The notes under the pieces were generated by a model, which made no database searches, was not told the DNA's origin, and saw only the letters and a list, made by a program, of their open reading frames with translations. A DNA stretch of 64,000 bases from Leucocoprinus leucothites (lineage: Eukaryota; Basidiomycota; Agaricomycetes; Agaricales; Agaricaceae): contig JAACJO010000027.1 in the NCBI GenBank assembly GCA_013368445.1, forward strand, positions 124,001 to 188,000, in the 5' to 3' direction. Within the stretch, counting starts at the first letter, position 1; each line of letters opens with the position of its first letter. The position numbers were made by a program, and so were the translations under genes. This document shows, one piece after another, positions 43,619 to 53,559 of the stretch.

Positions 43619-44335
43619 TCTGAGGAATACACTAGTTAGTGAGTACTTATAGCCTTTAGTTATTCTTAATGCTCATTTGAGTCTTCTTGGTCTTATTTCC
43701 TTCTAAGAGGAATAATAGTGAGTTATTATCTTTTCAGCTAATCTTGATTTACTAACATATGATCAGGTGTATTTTTATAGGCTGAGTGTCAGTAGAATTC
43801 AAGAGGGATATCTTATCTTTAGATAGGATTATCTTGCAAGATTATAGTATTTAGCAAAGTAAGACTATAGGAATATGGGGGTGTAGTATATTATAGATAT
43901 TCTGGGACCTTTTGGCTTTATATATATTATATGTAAATTTCCTATATATATACCATACTATATATATATATATATATATTTCTATTTCCAGTTTGTGGAT
44001 TACAAATACCAGGCCCCAGCAGTAGCCACCATATACCAGACCCTACAAGGTAGCCAGGACCAGGCTGGACCAGCATTTTGTTATATATCCCTAGCAATTT
44101 AGCTTATCTGAATAGCACTCACTAGCACTCACTATCATTTTGGCTTTACCAGGTAGCACTCACTAACACCCTGGCTAAGCTAGGTAACACTCACTAGCAC
44201 TTTAGTTAAGCTATATAGCACTACACTAATACTACATAATATTGGCAGAGTGCTGTATATAGGGGGGGTATATTAGTGCACTACTGTATTACCTAGTGTT
44301 ACCTAACAATGGGGTAGCAGACCAAAGATTGCTGA
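43619..44335. repeat. AT-rich intergenic DNA with a (TA)n run and a 31-bp tandem repeat
   Basis: No gene is seen. A (TA)n run lies at about 43959-43980. At 44123-44230 three and a half copies of a 31-bp unit occur, each starting TA(G/A)CACTCACTA and including GGCTNNNCNAGG or a variant. The rest is unique within the window. Confidence 0.6.
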
Positions 44336-44917
44336 TGTTGTGCTGAGCATGTGCAGTCTGCCTATATCTCCCTCTTTCTCTCTCCCTCTTACGACGCTCT
44401 AGTTTCTCTACAGTTCAAAGTACTGCATAGGCAACCAAGGGTGCTCTGGATTCAGATTTCCCAACCTTGAACACCCCCAGGTGCAACAAAAATGTGTCCA
44501 CTATGGCCAGAAACATGTCTAACTCAGCTTTCTCTAGTATTACCTTCTAATGATGTATAGAAATGATTGGTCTGAGCAACTAATTTTCCATCTGAAGAAT
44601 CAAGTGCTGAATATAGTGATGTCACTGATCTTGTGCCATAAGGCACCTAATTCTTGGTATGGAAAATTAGCCACCCAATTCAATCATTTCTATACATCAC
44701 TATAAGGTAATGCTAGATAAAACTGAGTTAAACATGTTTCTGGCCATAGTGGACACATTTTTGATTCACCTGGGGATGTTCAAGGTTGGTAAATCTGAAT
44801 CCAGAGTACCCTTGTTTGCCCATGCAGTGCTTTGAACTGTAGAGAAACTAGAGTGTCTGGTAAGAGGGAGAGAGAAAGAGGGAGATACAGGCAGACTCTA
44901 TATGCTCAGCACAACAG
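44336..44917. mobile_element. Foldback element 2, arms of about 235 bp
   Basis: The left arm (TTGTGCTGAGCATGTGCAG onwards, to about 44572) and the right arm (about 44676-44917, ending GCTCAGCACAA) are inverted copies with roughly 88-90% identity, around a spacer of about 105 bp. The spacer holds the short motif GGAAAATTAG that recurs in the hairpin at 45061. A non-autonomous foldback or MITE is the best reading. No ORF was found and the flanking duplication is unclear. Confidence 0.72.
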
Positions 44918-45819
44918 TTTTGGGCTTATTTGAGACATCTGCTTCAAGGCTTCTTACTGCAAATAGTTTCACATCAAAGGCCTGAATATTCACTGAGATA
45001 TTCACAGTTGAAGCTAGGGTCTTCCTATAACATTAGATGTCTCATCAATAAATTTCAAGTCATGCCACAAGACACCTAATTTTCTGTATGGAAAATTAGG
45101 CGTCTTATGGCATGAGATCAGTGATATCACCACATTCAGCACTCAATCTTCTGTACAGAAGTCAGGGTTCAACCAAGTGTGACCCCATATGATATAATAG
45201 AGATCCTGTAGAACCAACTGTGTATGGGGCTATATTCAATTTGGAATAGCCTCTCCATTTTATAAGACACTATAGGACTACATGACTATATAACCTCCCC
45301 ATATACCCCATGTTGTAGCATTCATTTACTATAGCACTCTATATATGTTTATTCACTTCCTATGGCATACTAAAGTAAAAAACTAAAGTTACTGATGTTG
45401 TCTGATGTGAATAGTATTATGGCACTATTGACCCATTTATTGGTATAGTACCCCTCTACCCTTTCTCTCATTCATTGAATACTATGCACACACCTTACTA
45501 GACTAATAGTTCTGTGGAACTATCTCCTCAAATGCTTAACAAGCATTGAGTACACCTGTACCATCCCCTATCTCACATCAACAAACTGTACATGATTGAT
45601 ATGACTGAACATGTGGTCTATTTTCATATGAACATATCAGTTTCAAACACTTTCAAATGGTCCCATAACCTCAATAACTGCTGTGCCTGTGCATGTACTG
45701 AATTGGAGTTTTTACTGACACAAGACTAACTGGGTTACTGCACTGGAGATGCTATCATGGATAGCCAGCCAATCTTAAATCCAAAACAATTGGCAGATCA
45801 AGCTTTACAAGGTATCAAA
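44918..45819. other. Intergenic DNA containing a 24-bp-arm hairpin
   Basis: Positions 45061-45084 and 45091-45114 form a hairpin of 24-bp arms with two mismatches and a 6-base loop (arms CATGCCACAAGACACC... and its complement). The sequence resembles the spacer of foldback element 2, so it may be a remnant of a related element. Otherwise no gene or repeat is recognised. Confidence 0.5.
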
Positions 45820-46130
45820 TTATTTATCCTTCTTCACTAGATGTTCCACAATTTCAATGGCACACTTAAACTTTTCCTTTTGCTGAGCCGTGGCTTTCAT
45901 GGAGCTCTCACCTCCACCACAACCTGCGGGACCCCCATTAAACCACTCCAAGTCATTGCTTCCCCAAGTGATACTAGTATTAAGCCTGTAAATATCCTCG
46001 CTCCCAGGAGGCTGTTCAGTGGGGAGATCCTTCAAAATGCCATGTAGCTCGTCAATGAGAGTGACAGCATCCAAGTGGGGAATGCTCTTGGGAGCAAACT
46101 CCTGGAGACATGCAACCTCAGTGCTAGCCT
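45820..46130 (-). pseudogene. C-terminal fragment of an unidentified conserved-looking protein
   Basis: The minus strand is open and protein-like from about 46130 to the stop at 45820: TEVACLQEFAPKSIPHLDAV, DELHGILKDLPTEQPPGSED, SITWGSNDLEWFNGGPAGCG and KFKCAIEIVEHLVKKDK. Composition and the Trp/Gly-rich segment suggest a real C-terminus rather than a shadow, and CG content is higher than in neighbouring repeats. Upstream of 46130 the open minus frame merely mirrors the RCY1-like gene. The N-terminus is missing at a junction with that gene. I do not recognise the family. Confidence 0.5.
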
Positions 46131-48925
46131 TTGATGACTCACTATGGCAAAAGCGGTGGAATGCCCTTGGTGTTGAGAAGCAGGGACTTTCTGCTATGCT
46201 TGATGATATTGAGACACACCAAAAGGGCCAGGTAGCTGCCTCAAGAGCTGCCGCACCCCCAACTATCACAGTAGATGATGAATTCGGCGATTTTGCGACA
46301 GTTGATGTTCTTGAACCCAAACCAGATGAACTAGGAGATTTCGTAGGAGCTTTCGATGCACTTGCAGCAAGTGCAAAACCACTCCCACCACCAATGATGC
46401 TTGCTCTGACTAAGGATACATTCAGAAGCAAATTCATCCACACACATACTCTACTCAAACCGCTCCTTCGATATCTCTCATCACCACCTCATCACATTCT
46501 CTCTGAATTCAGCTCAGTTGCATCACCATTGCTGAGATCACAAGCCAAGCTCTTCCACCTCCTTTCACCATTCCTTTCACCTACCATCCAACCCATGAAC
46601 AATTACAATGTATTGGTGCTGTCACTCCATTCCATGATGGATCAGTTTGATACAAGTCTATTGTCAGCCTTTGACATTGCTGATGGAAAAGGGGACAAAG
46701 CAGTGATGAAAGAGGCAGCAGAGTCGAGTTGGGAGCTGTGGGATGGTACTGGTGACTGGGAGATGGGAAAGGTGTGGGCAGAGAAGAGAGAAATTTTTTA
46801 TCAGCATGGGTGGAAGCCACTAGATAACATTACATGCATACATCTTCTCCCACCCTGTGGAAAACACATACTCATCTCTCCACTTCTTATTAGGAATGAC
46901 TGGCTGGACTTCACTCCTATGGACAAGTTCATGTCACAGATCTTGAAAGCTATCAGTGAGCATGGATCTCACGCCATACGAATTTTTCCTCCCCCTGCTC
47001 AAGTCTTGATCACCTTTGCCGACCAAATTGCAAACGAAGTGGTAAGTTCTGCCATAGCAGTCTCACATTCGATGCATAAAGCTAAATATTGCCTACAGGT
47101 CGGAGAATACATCACTCCATTACTAGAAAGAGCGAGAGAAGTATCAACTGTGATGTTCCTCCAGGCCACCGCAGCATGTTCCAGGGTATCATGGAAGATG
47201 GTAGACACAATGATGCTAGCCACCGAGCAAAGAAAAGACTCGGAGATCACTAGGACCAAAGCAGAAGATGTCATGTACGTCCCACCCACCTTCCTTGCCA
47301 TGCTGCAACTAACATTCTACAGCTACCACATGTTTGAAGTCAACATGGATAAATACCTCAACGAAGAAGTCGAATACCTCAAACTTGTCTTCGAAACCAT
47401 CTGCAAAAACTGGGACCACCAGGTATGCAAACACCCCCACAATCCCTCCCCTCAATATTCACACTTCTCACTAATTCAATCCCACAGACATCCGCCAAAT
47501 CATCTGACGCAACCACAAACTCAACCCCCCATTTCCTCTCCTCTCACAACCCAGCCCAAGTAAAATGAAATGTCCTAACCTCATTCACAAACATCCTCCT
47601 ACTCCCTGTCACAATCATCCTGTGAATTGTCAATGCTGTAGGAGGAGCACTCATGACAGGAGGATCAGCTGCGGTACAAGGGATAGCAATGCTAAACCCT
47701 CAAAGATGGGCTGGTGGAGGAGCTGATGCAGTGGGTAATGGAGCTTATTCAAGGAATCTGGCAAGGGATGGTGGTGAGATGTTGTTTGAGGCTGATGTGA
47801 ATGATGATGATGAAGAGACTGACAATAAGACAATTGCAACATTTACCTCGGACAGTAAGTGGTCAACTCCCTCCAATCCCAACACTGCCGATGCTCATCC
47901 ACATTTCGGTGCTTCTATGGCCTCGACACTAGCGACAGCTACCACTCAGTCAAGTGAAACTATGGCAAAAAACAGGAAGATGATAGCAGAAGCTACAATG
48001 AATCAACTGGAACTACTGCTCTTGCTAGACATGGCACTAGAGCTGATCCACGCTGATCGAGAGGCTTTGAAATGCATGGAAGCATTTACTGGATACCCAG
48101 GACATTACAGACACTGAGTATGAGATACGATTGAAGAATTATTCATCTTGATGTTGCAGACTCTGGGAGAGTGACATGTCACCAAGGGGTTTTCACAGTG
48201 AGTGTCTAGGCTCTTTGAAACCTTGACCTGCTATCAACATGGAAGCTGTTTGTGTGTAGAGCGACTGAGAGAATGACAGAGTACAAACCTTCTGAACATC
48301 AGGAAATGACAAGTGTTGCTCCATTGGTGCAGTTCTTTGAGCTGGTGCATATTGGGGATATAATACAATCCATGGTACAAGTGTATTTCAACAAAGAGCT
48401 AGTGGGTTTTCTCTTTGCATTAGTTGTTTCTGCATGCCTAAATGCAGCGTAGGCTCCACATATAGACAAGATGGATTTCCTGAATGCAGTTGTGAGAGAA
48501 AAAAAGAGGTTCGAGAATGTGTTGGATGAGAGTGTGGAAGGCAGACTGAATGCCGGGACTGACATGCTAATGAATCAGGTACATTTCCTCTAACCCTCCA
48601 TCGGCTTAACTTGCTGACCAGTGTCTGGGCCATGTAGGTCGAGCATATCATTCTAACACTGACAGAACCAGGAGAATATTATCCTCCCGAAGATGCACCA
48701 TTGGATCTAAGGGTAGCATGAGTAAGGAGGTGCTGGAGGTATTTTATCAGCAGATTGGTATTTGGTTGATTGTGTGAGTACTGTCTCTCCCCTATAAGAG
48801 CATGAATGTGCTGAGGGAATAATTTGTGAAAAGCACATCAAGAGGCAGATTATCTCATTGAACAGAGGATTTCAAGTAATTTCGGATCTGAATACATATC
48901 ATACATTCATTTCGTCATTGAAGGT
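46128..48925 (+). pseudogene. RCY1 (recyclin-1)/Sec10-like F-box protein, 5'-truncated and decayed
   Basis: The protein begins FDDSLWQKRWNALGVEKQG, the end of an F-box region, continues VDDEFGDFATVDVLEPKPDELGDF-type acidic linker, and then the exocyst Sec10-like helices (LKPLLRYLSSPPHHILSEF; FADQIANEVVSSAI; VGEYITPLLERAREVSTVMF; MDKYLNEEVEYLKLVFE). An intron at about 47422-47486 (GTATGC to CACAG) is followed by GGSAAVQGIAMLNPQRWAGG and, from 48300, VQFFELVHIGDIIQSMVQVY and KKRFENVLDESVEG-like sequence, ending TFISSLK at 48925. RCY1 proteins act in endosome recycling. Six in-frame TGA codons (47566, 47623, 48115, 48121, 48172, 48199) with no TAA or TAG show decay. The F-box start and last ~90 residues are missing. 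Confidence 0.75.
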
Positions 48926-48982
48926 GCATATTATCCAACCAGCCAGGGGTCACACGACTGATCAATGACATGTTGTCTAAGA

Positions 48983-50244
48983 GGAGCAGCAGAAGAAATT
49001 GGCCCTGGAAGCTAATGGCATGAGCGCTAAAGATGATCTTGGTGTCGGTGATGAGCCAGAGTCTGATGAGCTCTTGAACCTTGATCCTAAGGAGTGGAAG
49101 GTGAGTACTCTAGCTTACTATAAGGGTGCTGTCAACCTTATCCTGTCATGTAGAAACATGACTATTATGCCATTCTTGGTCTCTCAGATCTTCGATGGAG
49201 AGCCACACCTGAGCAAATCAAAATTGTGCATATGTATATCTGTATTGACTTGTCTTTGAGTAATCTGATTGACTGGAGATTAGATCATAAAAAGGTCCTC
49301 AAGCACCACCCAGACAAAAAAGTGTCTTCAGTGCCCTCATCCACCAATAACCTTCTCCAGTTTACTGGCACCAACACCAACAATGATATGTTCTTCAAGT
49401 GTATTTCCAAGGCTCACAAGGTCCTGAGTCACCCCGAAAAGCATTGTCAATTTGACTCTGTAGATCCCCAGTTCATCAAATGGGAGGAGGACCTACCTTT
49501 GACCTTGATCAAAGTGAGTATGTTTTAATTGTTCCCAATGCATCCCTATGCCTAACAGGCAACTAGAGCAAGAAAGAAGTTGACTTCTTCAAGACTTTTA
49601 CACTGATTTTCGTGGAATACTCTCGCTTTTCACATGTACAGCCCATACCTGGATTAGGTCCTGTGAATGTGACTAAGGCAGAAGTCAAAGGCTTCTATGA
49701 CTTCTGGGAAAACTTTGATAGTTGGAGGAGCTTCAAGTGGTGGGACAAAGAAGTCAATGAGGGCAGTGACAAGTAAGCATCACATCACTTCCAAGCTACA
49801 GACATCTGACTTGGACATAGTTGCAACAACAAATGTTATACAGAGAAGAAGAACAAGTCTGAGTGCATGCACCAAAAGAAGGAAGACACCACAAAACTTC
49901 ACAGTCTTGTCAACTTGACTCTTGGTCTTGACCCTTGCATTAAGCGCATTAAACAAGAAGAGAAAGAAGCAAGGGAGGCAAAGAAACGTGGTAATGCTCC
50001 AGGTGGCACTGTGAAGAAAATGAAGCAACAGGAGGAGGAGGAAAAGAAGAAGGCTGAGGAAGAGGCTCACAAGAAAGAAGAGGAAGACAAGGTATGGTTT
50101 GGTGATTAATCTCTTTTGGTACATGTTTCTGAAGATAACATTTTACAGGTTGCCAAAGCTGAAGCCAAAAAGGCAAAAGCTGCCACAGCCAATGCCGCCA
50201 AGAAGGCTAGGAGAGCCATGAGAGCAGCTGAAGGAGGTGCTTGA
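48983..50244 (+). pseudogene. ZUO1 (zuotin, ribosome-associated J protein)-like gene fragment with introns
   Basis: Exons read EEQQKKLALEANGMSAKDDL to LNLDPKEWK; then KHDYYAILGLSDLRWRATPE; then HKKVLKHHPDKK with the J-domain HPD, and FFKCISKAHKVLSHPEKHCQ; then FFKTFTLIFVEYSRFSHVQP, DFWENFDSWRSFKWWDKEVN; a charged exon with IKRIKQEEKEAREAKKRG; and VAKAEAKKAKAATANAAKKA. Introns with GT-AG ends lie near 49100-49154, 49226-49284, 49514-49558, 49774-49821 and 50092-50149. Zuotin stimulates Hsp70 at the ribosome exit tunnel. The first ~100 residues and the C-terminal helix bundle are absent and at least one frameshift occurs, so this is a fragment. The J domain looks intact. Confidence 0.82.
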
Positions 50245-50272
50245 GAGACTGAAGGCACTCAATACATTTATC

Positions 50273-50833
50273 TAAGGTAGGTGTCACTTAAACCCAACAC
50301 CCCTTACATAATCAATATTGACCACAGCATCTCAGCTTTATTCCTTGCACAACATTCCACAAGTGGAAAAACTGGCCTCTAGAAAAGATCAAGAGAGTTA
50401 TCAGGAGAGTATGCTAGAGGTCAGATCTTAAAAATACTTAACTCCCATTGAAAAATAGGGTCAAGAATCTTTTCACCAAAAATGTGTTTTTGAACATTTT
50501 GATGCTTTTGGGCTAGAAAGGAAAGAGGAGGAATTTTTGAAACCTCAATTTTGGTGGCTTATATAATACAACATGTGACTTGGGCATCCCAGCTCACAGG
50601 TACCAAAGGCCAATAGGGAAATGGGACTCATAGTTTCCTGTGTCAATCACTTCTGAAAGGGCTTCAGAAGTGTTGAGTATGGTCTGGGAGTATTTCAAGC
50701 CAAATGCCTAGTGATTGCCTTCACAAAACCTCATTCCCGGATGACTGACACTTTTGAGATTTTTGAAATCACAATTTTGGCAGCTTACTAAGCTGATTAC
50801 ATAAGATGCTGGGTTTAAGCAATGCCTACCTTA
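50273..50833. mobile_element. MITE related to the DDE transposon family
   Basis: The 561-bp element has inverted ends of about 38 bp, TAAGGTAGGTGTCACTTAAA left and TAAGGTAGGCATTGCTTAAA read inward from the right, both continuing into a CTTA(C/T)(A/G)TAATC-type stretch. The same AGGTAG tip and the CACCTTATGTAAGC subterminal motif occur at the right end of DDE copies A and C. No ORF. It lies 29 bp after the ZUO1-like stop codon. Confidence 0.75.
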
Positions 50834-51039
50834 TATTAGAGTTAATTAGGCATCACATGGTTATGAATGATGACCCTTGTTGTGTCGCATCAAGCTCATG
50901 AGACTGGCACCTATGGCATCTATCAATAAATCACTTGTCACTGTCAGGTTTCTCAGCACTACCTATGCCTGGGGGATCTATCATGTCTGTTTCCTGCTGC
51001 TTCATTACCCTGTCCCTCTTGATAGCACCCAGTCATACT

Positions 51040-52863
51040 GCCAGTCTTCTCATGGCTCTTGACTCTCTTAACCTCCAAGCAGGTGAAATCTTGGGAACTG
51101 AGCAAGTTGGTTGACTGCTAACCTTAGCAGACGCCAAAGAAGAGGTAGAAATTGCAGAACCAAAGATGAACTCCATTGAAAGGATCAACCCAGCAAGTAG
51201 GCTTGAGGTCCTGTATGTCACATCTCCAGGGCAAGGGGAAAAAACCAGCACCTACTGGCACCTGGATAGTGCTCAGATCCCTCACCCAAGAATGTCCTCA
51301 AAGCCATGGACCAGAAAAACCACGTTGAGGCTACAAGGCAAGAAGACCACCTCAAGGTCACAAGTCAAGAAGACCAGCAAGGAGAGTAGAACCATGCCCA
51401 CTGGAAGCACAAGCAAAGCCACAGAGATCCAAAAGGCAGTACCCATCATCTCAATTGAAGCAAAACAGGACCAGCTGGTTAAGGACCCCCTACCCTTCTA
51501 CTTGTGCAAGGATTACAAGCTGAAACCCTCCATCATCTACATAAAAAACAAGGAAAAAACTAATGAAATGATCAACAGCCTCTTCACTGGGTTCATCTCA
51601 CTCCCAGCTGGTTGCTATCACACCTTCTGACTGAAGACAACCTTTCCTCTGCTCTAGTCCTGTCACTATGGATCTTGAATGGTGCATAACTTTCTATAGG
51701 ACTGCTGAGTGTGGCACAAAAAGCAAGGGCAAGACAGCAGTTGTCCAGATTGCCAATGGAGCTGGTCTCATTCTCATAATACAGGTGAATGGAATGTGCA
51801 GTGAGTTGTTGTTCTACAATTCAGGTGGTGGCTGGACAATGAACTATCAATGTAGGATTCTCCAAGTGTCTTCAGGTCCAGGTGAACCTTAGAGATAATG
51901 ATCCCCTTTCTGATACATGAGACATGTATAGGCATGGATAGAAAACCTGAAGATTGCCAAAGTTGGAGTCAACATTCTGAGTGAGTAACTGACTCAATTT
52001 AACTACCCCAAATTCACCCACATATCACAGATGATGGTAAGAAGTTATTTAGGGACTATGGTATTATGGCCAAAAATCTTGTGGAACTTGGCTCAGTTGC
52101 ACTGGTGGTTGATCCTAAGCCTATTGCAAAGTGCAAAATTGTGAGTCTAGCAAAAGTGAGTTCTTTTCACCTTTGCTTTTAACTACTGCTAATGTTGTCC
52201 CATCAGCTTGTGGAATGTTATTGCAGCAAAATTCTGGACAAAGGTCCCGTGCAGATAAGTGATTGTGAGAAGCCTCTGAGTGTCAGCCAGAGAGAATGTG
52301 TGCAAATCAATCATGAGTCTGTGAAATCAAATATACTTACTCATGGCATATAGATGCTGTGAATGATATACATTCATTGCTGATGGTCTACAATGAGCTT
52401 CTCAAACTTGGAGAGCTGTACTCCTGTACTCTGGAGGACGTTGCAGCTCAATACACAAGCAAAGTGGGGTGGTCCATCAGAAGTGGCATCCTGTCAACTG
52501 GGAGCCAATCCACCCAAACTCAAGAAGGCATGCAACCACAATATCTCCAAGCATATGAAAGTTGGCACCAGAGAGGACTTTCCCTAGAGGAAATGTGCCT
52601 CAAGCTCAGCCTCAAGAGCCAAGGTTCTTACAGACCAATCATGGAAGGAGATGATTTATCTCTAAAGCCTGGAACCATGATGTGAGTTACTCTTCTAAAA
52701 TGCGGAATTCAGCACTTTTTAACTTTGATACAGCTTGTATATTATTGCAGCTCTACAGAATGACTCTGGGCTAGAGCATAAGCTAGATAAACTTGTGGAA
52801 CTTGTCCAGATGGATCTACATTCATGGAGCAGACATAGAGAATGGGTTGTACAGCAGTATTGA
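51040..52863 (+). CDS. DnaQ-like (RNase H fold) 3'-5' exonuclease protein with C-terminal helix-turn-helix domain
   Basis: The N-terminal part is basic and disordered (open from 51166: RKTTLRLQGKKTTSRSQVKK). The exonuclease domain starts TMDLEWCITFYR, where DLEW carries the DxE catalytic pair, followed by KTAVVQIANGAGLILIIQV, KIAKVGVNIL, DDGKKLFRDYGI and NLVELGSVALVV, then NDIHSLLMVYNEL with the last catalytic Asp. The C-terminus SWHQRGLSLEEMCLKLSLKS, GLEHKLDKLVELVQMDLHSW and RHREWVVQQY resembles an HTH_40-type domain of RecQ-like proteins. Introns of about 37-60 bp with GT-AG ends near 51600-51655, 51978-52030, 52154-52206, 52335-52352 and 52683-52732 repair most frame changes. Such genes are multicopy in agaric genomes. 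Start uncertain. Confidence 0.6.
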
Positions 52864-52969
52864 GTGAAATAAATACCTAACTATCTAAATGATGGAAAAG
52901 AGACATTAATTCAGTAGTCAGTGGCCATCGAATAACCAGCATCAGCCTGTGCTCTCATTTTATTGCTGT

Positions 52970-53520
52970 AGCACACAGTTAGAGCAATAAGACTGTAGGA
53001 GAAAAAAAAAATCCAACATGGTTAAATCCTGCAAGAAGTAAATGAAGGGAGCTTATGCAAACCCAACCCAGGCCAGGCATACTGAAATAGTGTTCATAAC
53101 AAGCATCCCATATGTGTCAATCAGAGGCATCACACCTGCTATCCTGAATGCCAGAAGGAAAGACCTAAAACCACTGTTCCAAAGTCAGCCTCAAACAATA
53201 CATGTGAAATGATACTGCTATATGCATTGCAGGCCATGGCCTCTGCACTGTGGGAGTGCATGATATCTACAATATAAGCTGTGTTTGGGCCCAGGGAAAT
53301 ATCAACCTAAAGTAAGTTCAGCAAAAACTGGCAGGCCACTGAGCACACCCAGAACATACACCAAGGCTATTTACAAAGAGTAAAATGAGATTGAGCACCA
53401 GCCTGAGAGGACCTTCAATGTATTCAGTCACTAAACCATAGCCAAGGACAAATAGTGAGATGAAGACAAGGCTGCCAAAGAATGTGGCTTGGAGGCAATT
53501 TTCAGGGTACCACACCCCCC
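52970..53520 (-). pseudogene. MFS transporter fragment, C-terminal membrane segments
   Basis: The minus strand reads MWYPENCLQATFFGSLVFIS, LFVLGYGLVTEYIEGPLRLV, LNLILLFVNSLGV, then across a likely intron NTAYIVDIMHSHSAEAMAC. Three hydrophobic segments and the YIVDIMHSxSAEAMA motif match the late transmembrane helices of fungal major facilitator transporters. Further stretches down to about 52990 are interrupted by stops. The N-terminal two thirds are absent; the gene is cut near 53520-53559, beside the Tc1 element. Identification is from motif memory. Confidence 0.6.
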
Positions 53521-53559
53521 CTCTCTCTTCCCTCCATTTAACAATGATTTTATCCGATA

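Noticed and set aside
43333..43632. Repetitive Pro/Ser/Leu minus-strand ORF (SSQPHSLACPTSLSSQ)
   Set aside because: Generated by the G/A minisatellite; no start context or conservation.
46019..46127. First 36 codons of the long RCY1-like ORF (MGRSFKMPCSSSMRV)
   Set aside because: This stretch is antisense to the better-looking minus-strand C-terminus, and the F-box-type sequence only begins at FDDSLW.
52359..52587. Overlapping short ORFs near 52.4 kb as separate genes
   Set aside because: They are alternate frames of one exon of the exonuclease/HTH gene, joined by short introns.
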